This document shows positions 16,141 to 26,006 of a stretch of DNA of 64,000 nucleotides, one piece after another. Origin of the DNA: Erythrobacter sp. F6033 (GTDB lineage Bacteria; Pseudomonadota; Alphaproteobacteria; Sphingomonadales; Sphingomonadaceae); NCBI RefSeq assembly GCF_023016005.1, contig NZ_JALKAZ010000001.1:2232001-2296000 (forward strand), read 5' to 3'. The position numbers and the translations under genes were made by a program. The first letter of the stretch is position 1. Each line of letters opens with the position of its first letter. The notes under the pieces were generated by a model. It did not search any database, had not been told where the DNA came from, and saw only the letters and a program-made list of their open reading frames with translations.

Positions 16141-17427
16141 TCATCTGGGGGAAAGAGACGCGCCGGAGCCAGTTGCGCCGGATTGAGCGGGTGATTTTAC
16201 CGGTTGCGCGCTTGCGCTGAAAGCCGCGATCAGACCGGGCTGTTTCTTCACAGCCGCGATGTCGGTCTTGCCGTTGAACAACAGCCGTATAATTGCAAAA
16301 CGGCGGACCAATCCTTCGTGGATGGCAATCACAGTACCCGCCGCTGCGATGGTCAGCACGCTGAATTCAACCGCGATGGGCCATTCCACCTCTGTCAGCA
16401 TCTGTCCGTAAATGTACACGAAGCAGTGGTGGAACAGATACATCGAAAGCGCGCAATCGGCGAGCCACTGGGTGCGAGGTCCGCCCTCGCTGAAGAAGCG
16501 GTGGAAAAACTGAAGAATGAACAGCACAATCGTCCAGATCGCGAGCTGATTGAGGAACAGCATAGTGATGCTGACTTCAAAGCTCTGTGCAGCGTCAGGA
16601 TAAGGCTGGAAGAACAGCGCCGCCGCCGCCGCGTAAGGCATCCACCAGCGCCACTCAAACAGAGCGCTGAGAAGGCGCGGTGAAAGCGCCGCCATGACGC
16701 CAATGACAAAGAACGGGAATTCCGAAACGAGTTTGTACCAGCTTTGGAAACCCGGGAAGATCAGGTCATAGCTGCCCGGCACCAGCGCCGCTGCGGAATA
16801 GTTTGCTGTGTTGGCGAGCGCGAACACCAGCAGCGCGACGGCAAAGGCGGCGCTTCCTGAAATCCAACCGGCAAGCTTGTCAGAAAACGCCACTGCGAGG
16901 CTGCGCAGGCGCGATTCTTTCGGCAGTAATGAATGGACGACCACCGCCAGCAGGAACATCGGCAGCAGACTCACAAGAAACCAAAGATGCAGTTGCCACG
17001 TACCGTCGGCCCAGATTGCTACAAAAGCGGGACTGCCGATCCAATCGAGCATCGATCCTTGGCCGCCGCTATCAGTCCAACGCAGATAGTGCTCGATCAT
17101 GTTAAATGTCAGCGCGATCGCGACTAGCGGCACCGCCGTACGCAGCAAGCGGTTGGAGATGAAATCGCCTGCGGCGCGCCGTGTCAGCAGCAGCACAGCG
17201 AAGAACCCTCCAACGAAGAAAAACGTCGGGGTCACAAACAGGTGAAAACCAAAAATCAGCCAGTCAAAAAAATCTGCACGGTCTGTGTTGCCAGTTATCC
17301 AAGGCCGCGCGGGAGCGTAAACAGTCCCTGCATGGAGAGCTACTGAAAGAAACATCAGAACCGAACGCGCGCCATCAATATCATGATAGTGTTTGCGTGC
17401 AGGTGGTGCTTGCATTGAATTTGACAT
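16141..17427 (-). CDS. Acyltransferase family 3 membrane protein (OpgC-like)
   Basis: This 428-residue polytopic protein has about ten membrane helices and the acyltransferase_3 layout. The N-terminal IDGARSVLMFLSVALHAG carries the conserved catalytic-type histidine, followed by FHLFVTPTFFFVGGFFA and later WQLHLWFLVSLL. Family members transfer acetyl or succinyl groups to periplasmic glucans, O-antigen or other surface sugars. The glucan-modifying OpgC branch is the closest by style, but the acceptor cannot be read from sequence. The start at 17427 drops 16 upstream residues without family character. The gene stands alone downstream of a divergent gap shared with the amidase. Confidence 0.82.
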   Translation of the reverse strand: MSNSMQAPPARKHYHDIDGARSVLMFLSVALHAGTVYAPARPWITGNTDRADFFDWLIFGFHLFVTPTFFFVGGFFAVLLLTRRAAGDFISNRLLRTAVPLVAIALTFNMIEHYLRWTDSGGQGSMLDWIGSPAFVAIWADGTWQLHLWFLVSLLPMFLLAVVVHSLLPKESRLRSLAVAFSDKLAGWISGSAAFAVALLVFALANTANYSAAALVPGSYDLIFPGFQSWYKLVSEFPFFVIGVMAALSPRLLSALFEWRWWMPYAAAAALFFQPYPDAAQSFEVSITMLFLNQLAIWTIVLFILQFFHRFFSEGGPRTQWLADCALSMYLFHHCFVYIYGQMLTEVEWPIAVEFSVLTIAAAGTVIAIHEGLVRRFAIIRLLFNGKTDIAAVKKQPGLIAAFSASAQPVKSPAQSGATGSGASLSPR

Positions 17428-17597
17428 GTCGATCCAGATGAAGGGGTGGCTGGAAGATGCCGACTTACGCGGCATGAGGCGAGCGACAATGGCACGAATT
17501 CATGCGTCCATTATTGAGACGTGAGCCTTCCAAATGGTTACCAAGCGTGTCTGCGGTCCTCTTGCGCGCTAGCCATAAAACCGCGATCAATGCTTCC

Positions 17598-19148
17598 ATG
17601 AAAAGCACACTCGCAACCATCGCCGCCCTCCTCGCCAGCACATCAGCGCTCGCTCAAGACCAAACTGCGAAAGGCGACTATGACGCCGCCCAAGCGATTG
17701 CCGAGCAAGTCGAACGCATCGAGACCCTCGATTATGGCGAGAATGGTATTCAGGCAGTGCTCGTGCATTCGCTTACGGCAGGCTTCAAAGCGCGCGCAGC
17801 GCAAGAAACAGGTATCCTCAAAGGGCGCTCGGTCCTGGTGAAGGACAATATCGAGACCGAGGAATGGGCCACGACTGCAGGTAGTCTTGCCTTGCGTTAC
17901 AACTTCACGAAACGCGACGCCCCCCTGATTGCCAATATCCGGCGCAGTGGCGGGGTAATCCTCGGCAAGACCAACCTGTCTGAATGGGCCAATATCCGTT
18001 CGAACGATTCAACGAGCGGCTGGAGCGCCGTCGGCGGGCTGACCCGCAATCCGCATGCCATTGATCGCAACTCATGCGGTTCTTCTTCAGGCAGCGGTGC
18101 TGCGGTCGCAGCGGGTTTCGCTTGGGGCGCAATCGGGACAGAGACGAACGGATCGATCACTTGCCCTGCTTCGGTCAACGGAGTGGTCGGTTTCAAGCCC
18201 AGCGTCGGAGTGGTCAGCCGAACCCACATTGTGCCTATTTCCAGCACACAGGACACGGCCGGGCCAATGACGCAAACGGTGCACGATGCGGCACTGCTTC
18301 TAACCGCGATGGCCGGAGAAGACCCATCCGACAGCGTTACCTTAACGGCACAGAACCGAACCAATTATGCCGAAGGTCTGCGCGATTACTCGCTGCAAGG
18401 CGTTCGTATCGGCGTGATGCGCAATCAAATTGGCAACAGGGATGATGTGCGCGCCGTCTTCGAACAATCCCTTACCGATCTGGAGCGCGCAGGCGCCGTC
18501 CTGGTCGACATCGAATTTGATCTCAACACTCAAGTTTTCGAAGACAGCTTCACCGTCCTGCTGTTCGAACTCCGCGAAGAGATGGGCGAATACCTATCCT
18601 CAATTCCAGAGATACAAGGACAGGCAACGCCGCGCAGCCTTGCCGATCTGATCGCGTTCAACGAAGCGAATGCGGACGCGGAAATGCGTTGGTTTGATCA
18701 AGGGATATTCGAGGTTGCCGAGCGGACCACTGACCGCGAAGCTTATGAGAAGGCGCGAGAGAGTGCGGTGCGGATTGCAGGTGAGGAAACACTCGATGCC
18801 CTGCTCGCCGACAACCAAGTTGAATTCCTAGTCGCCCCGACGCGAGGTCCGGCATGGGTCAGTGACTTGGTGATTGGTGACAATTTCAACGGTTCTATCG
18901 GCTTCGGATCACCCGCAGCGATTGCGGGCTATCCGCACCTCACCGTGCCAATGGGAGCGATTGAAGGCTTACCTGTTGGCATCAGCTTTTTTGGAGCAAA
19001 GTGGGATGACCACAAAGTCCTAAAGCTGGGCGCAGCCTATGAGAAAGCCCGAACCGCAAAACTGCCGGTGCCTTCTTTCAAGCGATGGGAACCGGCGCAG
19101 CGCCCGAGTGCTCTTACGCTGCGCGAACCTGTTTCAGAAAATCGCTGA
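17598..19148 (+). CDS. Secreted amidase-signature enzyme
   Basis: The 516-residue precursor has a signal peptide (MKST...ASTSALA, residues 1-16/20) and an amidase-signature domain. The Ser-cisSer-Lys triad is visible: the lysine in [11 protein letters not shown] and the serines in [16 protein letters not shown], followed by [22 protein letters not shown], where the acylated serine sits. Exported members act on peptide or aryl amides; the substrate here is unknown. The start at 17598 is the ATG directly before the signal peptide. The 3' end overlaps the 3' end of the convergent chemoreceptor gene by 35 bp. Confidence 0.88.
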   Translation: MKSTLATIAALLASTSALAQDQTAKGDYDAAQAIAEQVERIETLDYGENGIQAVLVHSLTAGFKARAAQETGILKGRSVLVKDNIETEEWATTAGSLALRYNFTKRDAPLIANIRRSGGVILGKTNLSEWANIRSNDSTSGWSAVGGLTRNPHAIDRNSCGSSSGSGAAVAAGFAWGAIGTETNGSITCPASVNGVVGFKPSVGVVSRTHIVPISSTQDTAGPMTQTVHDAALLLTAMAGEDPSDSVTLTAQNRTNYAEGLRDYSLQGVRIGVMRNQIGNRDDVRAVFEQSLTDLERAGAVLVDIEFDLNTQVFEDSFTVLLFELREEMGEYLSSIPEIQGQATPRSLADLIAFNEANADAEMRWFDQGIFEVAERTTDREAYEKARESAVRIAGEETLDALLADNQVEFLVAPTRGPAWVSDLVIGDNFNGSIGFGSPAAIAGYPHLTVPMGAIEGLPVGISFFGAKWDDHKVLKLGAAYEKARTAKLPVPSFKRWEPAQRPSALTLREPVSENR

Positions 19149-20922
19149 CCTGCTCGCGTAGCAATTCTGCCTGATCGTTCAGTCCGGACGCGCTTTCCAA
19201 AACCTGCGTAGCAGTCGAACCCGATTGATTCGTGACTTTGCTGACTTCGTCGATGGTCGCGCTCACATTTTCAGTGTTGCGGGCCGCAATGTCGATGCTG
19301 CGGGCGAGATCCTGGCTGGCGACAGCCTGTTGATCGACCGCTGTCGCAATAGCAGAGGCTGCAGACTCGAGTTCGACCACCTCTTCGGAAATTTGCGACA
19401 ACGCCGATGCGCTCTCGGCAGTAACAGATTGCATTTCACGGATCAGTGTTTCGACCTCTTCGGTCGCCCGTCCAGTTCGCATCGCAAGCTCTTTGACTTC
19501 CGATGCGACAACGGCAAATCCGCGACCAGCCTCACCGCCGCGTGCGGCTTCGATGGACGCGTTCAATGCAAGCAGGTTGGTGCGTTGAGCAATGCCTGCA
19601 ATCACTTCCACGATCTGGCTAATCTTCCCAGCGGAATCGGTTAGGCCGGCGATTGTCTTATCCGCTTGTTTGGCGGCTTTGGTCGCGCGTTGAGCCCTTT
19701 CAGAGGATGAACCCGCCTGCCGGCTGACCTCGTTGATCGACAAAGAAAACTCGTCTGTTGCTGATGCTGCACCGGTGATTCCGGCAGACGATTGCTTAAG
19801 GTTGGAATTGGCGTTCTCGACCGACGTTGACGAGCTTTCGACGTTTTCGGCGAGAGTATTGGCAGCGAGATGCATTTCGCTGGATGCTGCTGCAACCTGG
19901 CTGGCTACGCCGCCGACAGTCTCTTCAAACTGGTCTGCGAGAGATTGAAGCAACTGGCTATGCGCTTCACGTTGGTTCTCGCGTTCCTGTTGGAGCTCGC
20001 GTTCACGTTCCAATTCTTGATCGTGGTCTAGCTTGGCTTGTTCCGCAGACCGTTCCTGCACTTTGCGGAGAATGGTCAATGAATCAGCAAGTTTACCGAT
20101 TTCATCGTCCCGATCCGCCTCTGGCATCGCAAGCGCGGTTTCGCCCGCTGCGATCCGCTCACTTGCATCGGCAATATTCACAATCGGTGACACAATTCTG
20201 CGCGCCACGAGCCGCTTGCCAAAGAAGACAAGGCCCAACGCCACCAAAGCGCCAAGGGCCAGTGCAGCAATAAGGAACTGAATTTCATACAGTCCTTCGC
20301 CCGAATATTGCTCGGTCCGGGTCGCTGCAATGTCGCGCAATTCAACGATCTGCAGCGCAGTCGTATCAATCTCATCATAGCGTGGGCCAAGGAAAGATTC
20401 TTCTACAACAATCGCGCGCGGTGCATCCCGCACTTCTTCCAAAATCGTAACGATGCGTTGGAGACTGTTTTCGAGATCGTCGACCCGTGCAACAAATGCC
20501 GGGTCAATTGATCCAGCGGAGTCGCGCAGTTCGCCATTCATTGCAATCGCATCGCGAGCGTGCTGAATCGAGGCTTCAATAAGCTCAGGCTCATACCCAC
20601 GAGCGCGATATGCCCCCATATCGTCCTTGGACAGCGCCACACTACGGGTCATGTTGGCAGTAAGAAATGCAACATTTGTAAGGTCAGCAAGGGTCGTAGA
20701 GCGTTGCTCGATCCTTATAGCGCCGACGGTCGCAATTGCGCCCAGCGCCAATACGAGGATCGCAAACAGGTTGAAAACTTTGCCAACTTGCTGGGTGATT
20801 GAACCCTGCTGAAGCCAGCCCAGAATCCGTCCCTCGGACCCGCCATTACCATCGACACCCATTTCCATCACATTTCCCCAGTCCGACAACGTAACGTTCC
20901 GGACTTTGTCTGACGTTGTCAT
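19114..20922 (-). CDS. Methyl-accepting chemotaxis protein
   Basis: A 602-residue transmembrane chemoreceptor. The first membrane helix is at about 48-70, followed by a periplasmic helical sensor of about 145 residues (four-helix-bundle style). The second membrane helix is near 212-232, then a HAMP domain ([21 protein letters not shown]). The long coiled-coil signalling domain has the tip sequence [31 protein letters not shown] split across the hairpin. The C-terminus ends [10 protein letters not shown] without a CheR-binding pentapeptide. No other chemotaxis gene is nearby, so it signals to an array encoded elsewhere. Confidence 0.92.
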   Translation of the reverse strand: MTTSDKVRNVTLSDWGNVMEMGVDGNGGSEGRILGWLQQGSITQQVGKVFNLFAILVLALGAIATVGAIRIEQRSTTLADLTNVAFLTANMTRSVALSKDDMGAYRARGYEPELIEASIQHARDAIAMNGELRDSAGSIDPAFVARVDDLENSLQRIVTILEEVRDAPRAIVVEESFLGPRYDEIDTTALQIVELRDIAATRTEQYSGEGLYEIQFLIAALALGALVALGLVFFGKRLVARRIVSPIVNIADASERIAAGETALAMPEADRDDEIGKLADSLTILRKVQERSAEQAKLDHDQELERERELQQERENQREAHSQLLQSLADQFEETVGGVASQVAAASSEMHLAANTLAENVESSSTSVENANSNLKQSSAGITGAASATDEFSLSINEVSRQAGSSSERAQRATKAAKQADKTIAGLTDSAGKISQIVEVIAGIAQRTNLLALNASIEAARGGEAGRGFAVVASEVKELAMRTGRATEEVETLIREMQSVTAESASALSQISEEVVELESAASAIATAVDQQAVASQDLARSIDIAARNTENVSATIDEVSKVTNQSGSTATQVLESASGLNDQAELLREQVSDFLKQVRAA

Positions 20923-21001
20923 TGCCAGTTTGTTAGGATCACAAGGTTAATTTTGAGTAACACTGTTCCGACGCGCAATGCGTCCAGCTAATGAATCAAA
21001 A

Positions 21002-21031
21002 AGAGCTGCGTCTCGAATGAGACGCAGCTCT
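21002..21031 (-). terminator. Rho-independent terminator of tig
   Basis: A perfect 13-bp stem (21002-21014 with 21019-21031) with a GAAT loop is followed on the minus strand by TTTTGATTC. It lies 47 bp after the tig stop. Confidence 0.9.
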
Positions 21032-21077
21032 GATTTTGTTAGCATTTCGGGGCTCGGTACAGCCCTGAACAGCCTGC

Positions 21078-22700
21078 TTAGTCAGCTTTCTTGGCTGCAG
21101 CCTTCTTCGCAGGTGCTTTCTTCGCTGCTGGCTTCTTGGCGGGCGCTTTCTTCGCAGCGGCTGGCTTGGCTGCTGGCTTTTTGGCCGGAGCCTTCTTAGC
21201 CGGGGCCTTTTTCGCAGGTGCTTTTTTGGCAGCTGGCTTTTCCTCGGCCGCAGCTTTCTTCGCCGGCGCTTTTTTAGCGGCTGGCTTCTTGGCTGGCGCC
21301 TTCTTCGCCGCTGGCTTCTTGGCCGCAGCTTTTTTCTTCGGCGCAGCTTTGGCCTTGTCGACTTCTGCCTCGTCGTCTACCTCGATCGCCGCTTGCAGTT
21401 CTTCCTGCGTCACTTCGCGCTCGGTTACGTCGGCTTTGTCGAACAGGAAGTCGACAACTTTGTCTTCGTAAAGAGGTGCGCGCAGCTGAGCCGCAGCCAT
21501 CGGGTCTTGTTGCACGTACTGGACAAAGCGTTCGCGATCTTCTTCGCGATATTGCTGCGCAGACTGCTGGATCAGCATCTGCATTTCCTGCGCACTTACC
21601 TCAACGCCATTGGCCTGACCGATTTCCGATAGAAGCAGCCCAAGACGCACGCGGCGCTCGGCAATTGCACGGTAATCGTCTTTTTCGTCTTCGATCTGCT
21701 TGAGAGCCTCTTCAGGGCTCTCTTCGCCAGCAGCTTCCTGTTGAAGCTGCTGCCAGATCTGTTCGAATTCAGCATCGACCATAGTGGCAGGAACATCAAA
21801 ATCGTGACCTGCTGCCAATTGATCGAGCAGTGCGCGCTTCATTTGTGTGCGCGTGAGGCCAGCGGTCTGCTGTTCGAGCTGGCCTTTCATGATCTCTTTC
21901 AGCTTATCGATGCTGTCGAGACCGAGCTGTTTCGCAAACTCATCGTCGATCTTGGTTTCGGTTTCGACCTTCACCGCTTTCACGGTCACATCGAAAGTCG
22001 CTACTTTGCCAGCGAGGTGATCGGCCTGATAATCTTTCGGGAAGGTCACAGTGATGGTTTTCTCATCACCAGTCTTCACACCGACCAACTGCTCTTCAAA
22101 GCCCGGGATGAATGTGCCCGATCCGATAACCAGCGCAGCATCTTCGGCTTTGCCGCCTTCGAACTCTTCGTCACCCAGCTTGCCGACAAAGTCGATGATC
22201 AACTGGTTGCCGTCGGCAGCCTTTTTGGTTTTGGCGGCGTCTTTATAGCTCTTGCTCTGGCCCGCGATGTTCTGGATCGCTTCGTCGATCTGCTCGTCTG
22301 CAACCGGAACAACCAGCTTTTCAAGCTTCAGACCATCAGTGCTTGGCGTTTCAATCGCAGGAAGCACTTCCAGCTCGACCGTGATTTCAGCGTCTTTGCC
22401 TTCCTCATAGTCTTCGCTCAGCGCGATCGATGGCTGCATCGCCGGACGCAATTCTTCGTCCTTCATCAGCTGGTCGACCGATTCGCGGATCACGTCATTG
22501 ACGGTTTGCGCGTGGATTTGTTCGCCGTGCATCTTTTTGACGAGATTGGCAGGCACTTTGCCCGGGCGGAAACCCGGCATCTGCACCTGCGGAGCAATCC
22601 GTTTGATCTCGGCATCGATCTTATCGCTCAATTCCTTGGCGGTAATGGTGATCGTGTAGGCGCGCTTGAGGCCTTCGTTTGTTGTCTGCTTGGTTTGCAT
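21078..22700 (-). CDS. tig: Trigger factor with a long Lys/Ala/Pro-rich tail
   Basis: This ribosome-bound chaperone and peptidyl-prolyl isomerase is 540 residues long; E. coli Tig has 432. The N-terminal ribosome-docking domain includes GFRPGKVP, the FKBP-like PPIase domain spans about 155-245 (NQLIIDFVGKLGDEEFEGG), and a helical C-terminal chaperone domain follows to about residue 445. The last 92 residues are a low-complexity PAKKA/PAAKK tail resembling histone H1-like proteins. That tail is absent from the classical family and would give a strongly basic, disordered extension able to contact rRNA or DNA. A clear terminator follows; tRNA-Leu lies upstream. Confidence 0.96.
   Translation of the reverse strand: MQTKQTTNEGLKRAYTITITAKELSDKIDAEIKRIAPQVQMPGFRPGKVPANLVKKMHGEQIHAQTVNDVIRESVDQLMKDEELRPAMQPSIALSEDYEEGKDAEITVELEVLPAIETPSTDGLKLEKLVVPVADEQIDEAIQNIAGQSKSYKDAAKTKKAADGNQLIIDFVGKLGDEEFEGGKAEDAALVIGSGTFIPGFEEQLVGVKTGDEKTITVTFPKDYQADHLAGKVATFDVTVKAVKVETETKIDDEFAKQLGLDSIDKLKEIMKGQLEQQTAGLTRTQMKRALLDQLAAGHDFDVPATMVDAEFEQIWQQLQQEAAGEESPEEALKQIEDEKDDYRAIAERRVRLGLLLSEIGQANGVEVSAQEMQMLIQQSAQQYREEDRERFVQYVQQDPMAAAQLRAPLYEDKVVDFLFDKADVTEREVTQEELQAAIEVDDEAEVDKAKAAPKKKAAAKKPAAKKAPAKKPAAKKAPAKKAAAEEKPAAKKAPAKKAPAKKAPAKKPAAKPAAAKKAPAKKPAAKKAPAKKAAAKKAD
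21081..21356. repeat. Low-complexity tandem repeat encoding the Tig PAKKA tail
   Basis: About 275 bp of degenerate short direct repeats (plus-strand units such as GCTGGCTTCTTGGC and GGCGCTTTCTTCGC) encode repeated PAKKA and PAAKK units. Repeat arrays of this kind change length easily by slippage, so tail length may vary between strains. Confidence 0.8.
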
Positions 22701-22776
22701 GGGGTTTTAACTACAGCCTTCTTGAGCAAAAATTCGTTTGTGTGTCTTCGTTTATCCGGAGTCCGGGGCGAGGCAT

Positions 22777-22861
22777 TGGTGCGGGCGAAGGGACTCGAAC
22801 CCCCACATCTTACGATACTGGTACCTAAAACCAGCGCGTCTACCAATTCCGCCACGCCCGC
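22777..22861 (-). tRNA. tRNA-Leu (anticodon UAG)
   Basis: The minus strand gives an 85-nt class II tRNA: acceptor GCGGGCG/CGCCCGC, D-arm with GGCGGAATTGGTAGACGC, anticodon stem CTGGT/ACCAG around the loop TTTAGGT (anticodon TAG, reading CUA), a short variable arm, and T-arm GGGGGTTCGAGTCCC. The 3' CCA is encoded (22779-22777). The G-G-U-A-G-A D-loop and long variable arm fit leucine identity. Confidence 0.97.
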
Positions 22862-23005
22862 ATGCCCAGACGAAGCCGCGCGGAAGACTTAAGGTCCCCC
22901 GCGCGCATCTGCGCTGGGCCTGTATCGCCGCTTGAGCAAAAGGGCAAGCTTAGCTGTGATATTGGATGCTTGTTTAGGACAGCCTTGCAGACTAATGGGC
23001 GGGTC

Positions 23006-23317
23006 ATGTCTGAAGAAAACACACCTACACCGTCACCGGCACCGTCTGCAAACGACGTCCCGCCCAATCACCTTTCGGTAAATCCGCGCAGCTCCGCCTT
23101 TGATGCGGACGCTTTGCAACGCGGCGTCGGCATTCGGTTCAAAGACCGCGTGCGCACCGATATCGAGGAATATTCGATCACCGAAGGTTGGGTCCGCGTT
23201 CAGGCCGGGAAGACTGTCGACCGCAAAGGCCAACCGCTGACAATCAAGCTGACTGGCCCTGTAGAGGCGTGGTTCGAAGATCTCGGCGACAATCCACCGG
23301 TTGCTAAGAAGGACTAA
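23006..23317 (+). CDS. DUF3297 family protein
   Basis: This 103-residue soluble protein contains the DUF3297 core: LSVNPRSSAFDADALQRGVGIRFKD, then EEYSITEGWVRV and RKGQPLTIKLTGPVEAWFED. The first 22 residues are a disordered Pro/Ser/Thr-rich lead. The family is small, widespread in proteobacteria and has no assigned function. The ATG at 23006 is preceded by GGGCGGG; the open frame upstream has no similarity. It lies 51 bp before der on the same strand. Confidence 0.85.
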   Translation: MSEENTPTPSPAPSANDVPPNHLSVNPRSSAFDADALQRGVGIRFKDRVRTDIEEYSITEGWVRVQAGKTVDRKGQPLTIKLTGPVEAWFEDLGDNPPVAKKD

Positions 23318-23368
23318 GAGCGCCCATTTCTTGCCAAGTGGCAGGATAGGGGCCACTTGATTGGCGCT

Positions 23369-24823
23369 ATGAAACCTCAGGTCATCATCATCGGTCGTCC
23401 CAATGTGGGTAAGTCGACGCTGTTCAATCGGCTCGTCGGCAAAAAGCTCGCGCTGGTTGATGATCAGCCGGGTGTGACCCGTGACCGGCGCATGGGCGAT
23501 GCCGAGATTGCTGGTCTGCAATTCACCATCGTCGATACAGCCGGCTGGGAAGACGAAGATGAGCTAACTCTGCCCGGTCGGATGCGCAAGCAGACCGAGG
23601 CAAGTCTTGAGGGAGCAGATGCAGCGCTTTTCGTGGTCGATGCGCGCGCAGGCCTAACCCCGCTCGACGAAGAGATTGCGCGGTATCTGCGCGAGAATGA
23701 AGTGCCGATTGTGCTCGTGGCCAATAAAGCGGAAGGCTCCGCTGGCGAATCGGGCGTGTTGGAAAGTTATTCGCTGGGCCTTGGCGAGCCCGTCGCACTG
23801 TCTGCCGAACATGGAGAAGGCATCGCCGACTTGTTTGGCGGTCTATGGCCGATTATTGGCGAAAAAGCCGACGCAGCTGAGCAAGCTGCCGAGTATGACG
23901 CCGAGTTCGATGAAGACGCTCCGATGGGCCCATTGAAGCTGGCCATTGTCGGGCGCCCGAATGCAGGCAAATCGACTTTGATCAATCGACTGCTCGGTGA
24001 AGACCGTTTGCTGACCGGCCCGGAAGCCGGGATTACACGCGATTCGATCGCAATCGATTGGAAATGGACCGATCCCAAAGCCGGGCCAGATGATGATGGC
24101 GAGCGGGAAATCCGCCTTATCGACACCGCCGGTATGCGCAAAAAGCGCAATGTGACCGAAAAGCTGGAAAAGCTATCTGTCGCCGATGCACGGCGCGCGG
24201 TGGATTTTGCCGAAGTTGTCGTGCTTCTGCTCGACGCCACTCAAGGGTTGGAGCACCAAGACCTTAAGATCGCGAGCCTTGCGCTCGAAGAAGGCCGCGC
24301 TCTGATGATTGCCATCAACAAGTGGGATATCGCGGGTCAAGGCGGCCACGACACGCCAAGCGGCCTGTTCAACGGTATCAAAGCCGCACTGCACGATGGC
24401 CTTGCGCAAGTCCGCGGCGTTCCGCTGTTCGCGGTGAGTGCGAAGACTGGCAAAGGGCTCGACACGATGCTCAGCGCAGCATTTGAGCTGCGCGAAAACT
24501 GGTCAAAGCGTGTCCCTACAGCGGCTCTTAACCGTTGGTTTGACGATGCGATGGAGGCCAACCCGCCTCCCGCGCCAGGCGGACGCCGGATCAAGCTGCG
24601 CTACATCACTCAGGTTGGCACACGCCCGCCGCGCTTCGTTATTTTCGGCACACGGCTCGATGATCTTCCCAAGAGCTATGAGCGGTATCTGGTCAATGGC
24701 ATCCGCGCGAAGCTGGGCTTTGACGCCGTGCCGGTTCGCGTGAGCCTGAAGAGCCCGAAAAACCCCTACAACGCCAATAAAGGCGGAGGCGGAAACTACA
24801 GCGGCGGATCGGACAAGACGTGA
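23369..24823 (+). CDS. der: Der (EngA), ribosome-assembly GTPase with two G domains
   Basis: The 484-residue protein carries two tandem GTPase domains, each with its own P-loop (GRPNVGKSTLFNRLVG near residue 9 and GRPNAGKSTLINRLLG near 195), DxxG switch (DTAGWE; DTAGMRKK) and NKxD-type loop (NKAEG in the first is degenerate; NKWD in the second is intact). A KH-like C-terminal domain follows (PPRFVIFGTR). Der helps mature the 50S subunit. ATG at 23369 was chosen over an upstream TTG because it starts the MKPQVIIIGRPN strand. The stop is shared with the start of the next gene. Confidence 0.96.
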   Translation: MKPQVIIIGRPNVGKSTLFNRLVGKKLALVDDQPGVTRDRRMGDAEIAGLQFTIVDTAGWEDEDELTLPGRMRKQTEASLEGADAALFVVDARAGLTPLDEEIARYLRENEVPIVLVANKAEGSAGESGVLESYSLGLGEPVALSAEHGEGIADLFGGLWPIIGEKADAAEQAAEYDAEFDEDAPMGPLKLAIVGRPNAGKSTLINRLLGEDRLLTGPEAGITRDSIAIDWKWTDPKAGPDDDGEREIRLIDTAGMRKKRNVTEKLEKLSVADARRAVDFAEVVVLLLDATQGLEHQDLKIASLALEEGRALMIAINKWDIAGQGGHDTPSGLFNGIKAALHDGLAQVRGVPLFAVSAKTGKGLDTMLSAAFELRENWSKRVPTAALNRWFDDAMEANPPPAPGGRRIKLRYITQVGTRPPRFVIFGTRLDDLPKSYERYLVNGIRAKLGFDAVPVRVSLKSPKNPYNANKGGGGNYSGGSDKT

Positions 24824-25305
24824 TGCTGGATCTGTTTGCAGCCTCCGATATCGCCGCAGAAATTCTGGAACGGACATCGAGCACGCCGGATACGCTGAGC
24901 GCGGTTCAGCTGAGCCTCGCCCCTGCATTCCTGTTGGTCGGTATTGGCAGCATCATGAACGTGATGGTGACCCGTCTGAACTGGATCGCGGGCCGGATCG
25001 AACGGCTTTCTGAAGCCGTTGAAAAGCAGCAGAGCGAAAAGACCGAGGCCGAGATCGATTGGCTCTGTTCGCGCCGCTTATTGGCGCGGCGGGCAATCAT
25101 GCTTGCGACGGCTGCAGCGGTTGTGATCAGTGTTGTGATCGCCGTGTTGTTCAGCTCGGTCTATATCGACACAAAGATCGGCACTGTCGTTGCGGTGCTT
25201 TGGATTGTGACGATGGGCTTGCTCATCACCGCGCTATTCCACTTCTTGCGCGAGACTTGGCTGGCTGCGCGCGGTCCGGATCACACCCAGCGTGAGGGCA
25301 AATAG
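24823..25305 (+). CDS. DUF2721 family membrane protein
   Basis: The 160-residue protein matches DUF2721. A first hydrophobic helix spans about 28-50 (SLAPAFLLVGIGSIMNVMVTR), then comes an amphipathic charged linker with LNWIAGRIERL and ARRAIM, then two more membrane helices near 95-140. It is a small integral membrane family without assigned function. The ATG overlaps the der stop (TGATG), so it is probably co-translated; a GTG one codon upstream is an alternative. A hairpin terminator follows three bases after the stop. Confidence 0.8.
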   Translation: MLDLFAASDIAAEILERTSSTPDTLSAVQLSLAPAFLLVGIGSIMNVMVTRLNWIAGRIERLSEAVEKQQSEKTEAEIDWLCSRRLLARRAIMLATAAAVVISVVIAVLFSSVYIDTKIGTVVAVLWIVTMGLLITALFHFLRETWLAARGPDHTQREGK

Positions 25306-25307
25306 AA

Positions 25308-25333
25308 AAGGCGAGACATCACTGTCTCGCCTT
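25308..25333 (+). terminator. Terminator hairpin between DUF2721 gene and bfr
   Basis: An 11-bp perfect stem (25308-25318 with 25323-25333) and a 4-nt loop lie between two convergent stops. A-rich sequence on the left gives a T-run on the minus strand, so it may terminate both genes. Confidence 0.75.
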
Positions 25334-25363
25334 CCCATAATTTTCGCGATGCGCTGAGGCGGA

Positions 25364-25846
25364 TTATTCCTCGCCAGCGGCCTTGCTCTGCAACTGCACG
25401 TAATTCTGCAGACCCATATTCTTGATCATATCAAACTGGGTTTCGAGAAAGTCGACATGCTCTTCTTCGTTATCGAGGATGTGCGCGAACAGATCGCGGC
25501 TGACATAATCGCGCACGCTCTCACAATACTCGACGGCATCACGCAGCAGAGGGATAGCGTCTTCTTCCAGAGCCATATCGGCTTTCAGGATTTCTTCGAC
25601 GTTCTCGCCAACACGCAGATTATGAATGGCTTGGAAGTTCGGCAATCCGTTGAGGAATAGCACTCGCTCAGCAAGCTTGTCGGCGTGCTCCATCTCTTCG
25701 ATGGATTCCTTGCGTTCATATGCTGCAAGTTTGGTCACACCCCAATCGTCGAGCACGCGGTAGTGCAGCCAATATTGGTTGATAGCAGTCAGCTCGTTGG
25801 TGAGCGCCTTATTCAAAAATTCGATAACCTTGGCATCGCCCTTCAT
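25364..25846 (-). CDS. bfr: Bacterioferritin (haem-containing iron store)
   Basis: The 160-residue subunit has all six ferroxidase ligands at the canonical positions: Glu18, Glu51, His54, Glu94, Glu127 and His130. The haem-binding Met52 is also present. Twenty-four subunits would form the cage that oxidises and stores iron. The length equals the family norm (about 158-160). It lies 160 bp downstream of bfd on the same strand; the pair stores iron and releases it through Bfd electron transfer. Confidence 0.97.
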   Translation of the reverse strand: MKGDAKVIEFLNKALTNELTAINQYWLHYRVLDDWGVTKLAAYERKESIEEMEHADKLAERVLFLNGLPNFQAIHNLRVGENVEEILKADMALEEDAIPLLRDAVEYCESVRDYVSRDLFAHILDNEEEHVDFLETQFDMIKNMGLQNYVQLQSKAAGEE

Positions 25847-26006
25847 GGCGTTGTTTTCCTTGAATTATGGCTGCGATAGACGCAGCGAATGGTGTGATTG
25901 AGCACACTCTATATGCGCGCTCAAACCCCATTCCGCAAGGTCGTGTTCAAAATTTCTCGTTAGAAATCAGGTGCTTGCGATCAATTCGCAATAACGCTTC
26001 GCTAAC

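Noticed and set aside
21002..21031. Strong hairpin considered as a small regulatory RNA
   Set aside because: Position just after tig with a T-run on the tig strand makes a terminator the simple answer.
21091..21471. Ala/Gly/Phe-rich open frame that looks like a membrane protein
   Set aside because: It is the antisense reading of the Tig PAKKA repeat; the AFFAGAFLA pattern follows from that repeat.
21741..22892. 383-codon open frame opposite tig that also runs through the tRNA gene
   Set aside because: It crosses tRNA-Leu and mirrors tig codon bias, so it is a shadow frame.
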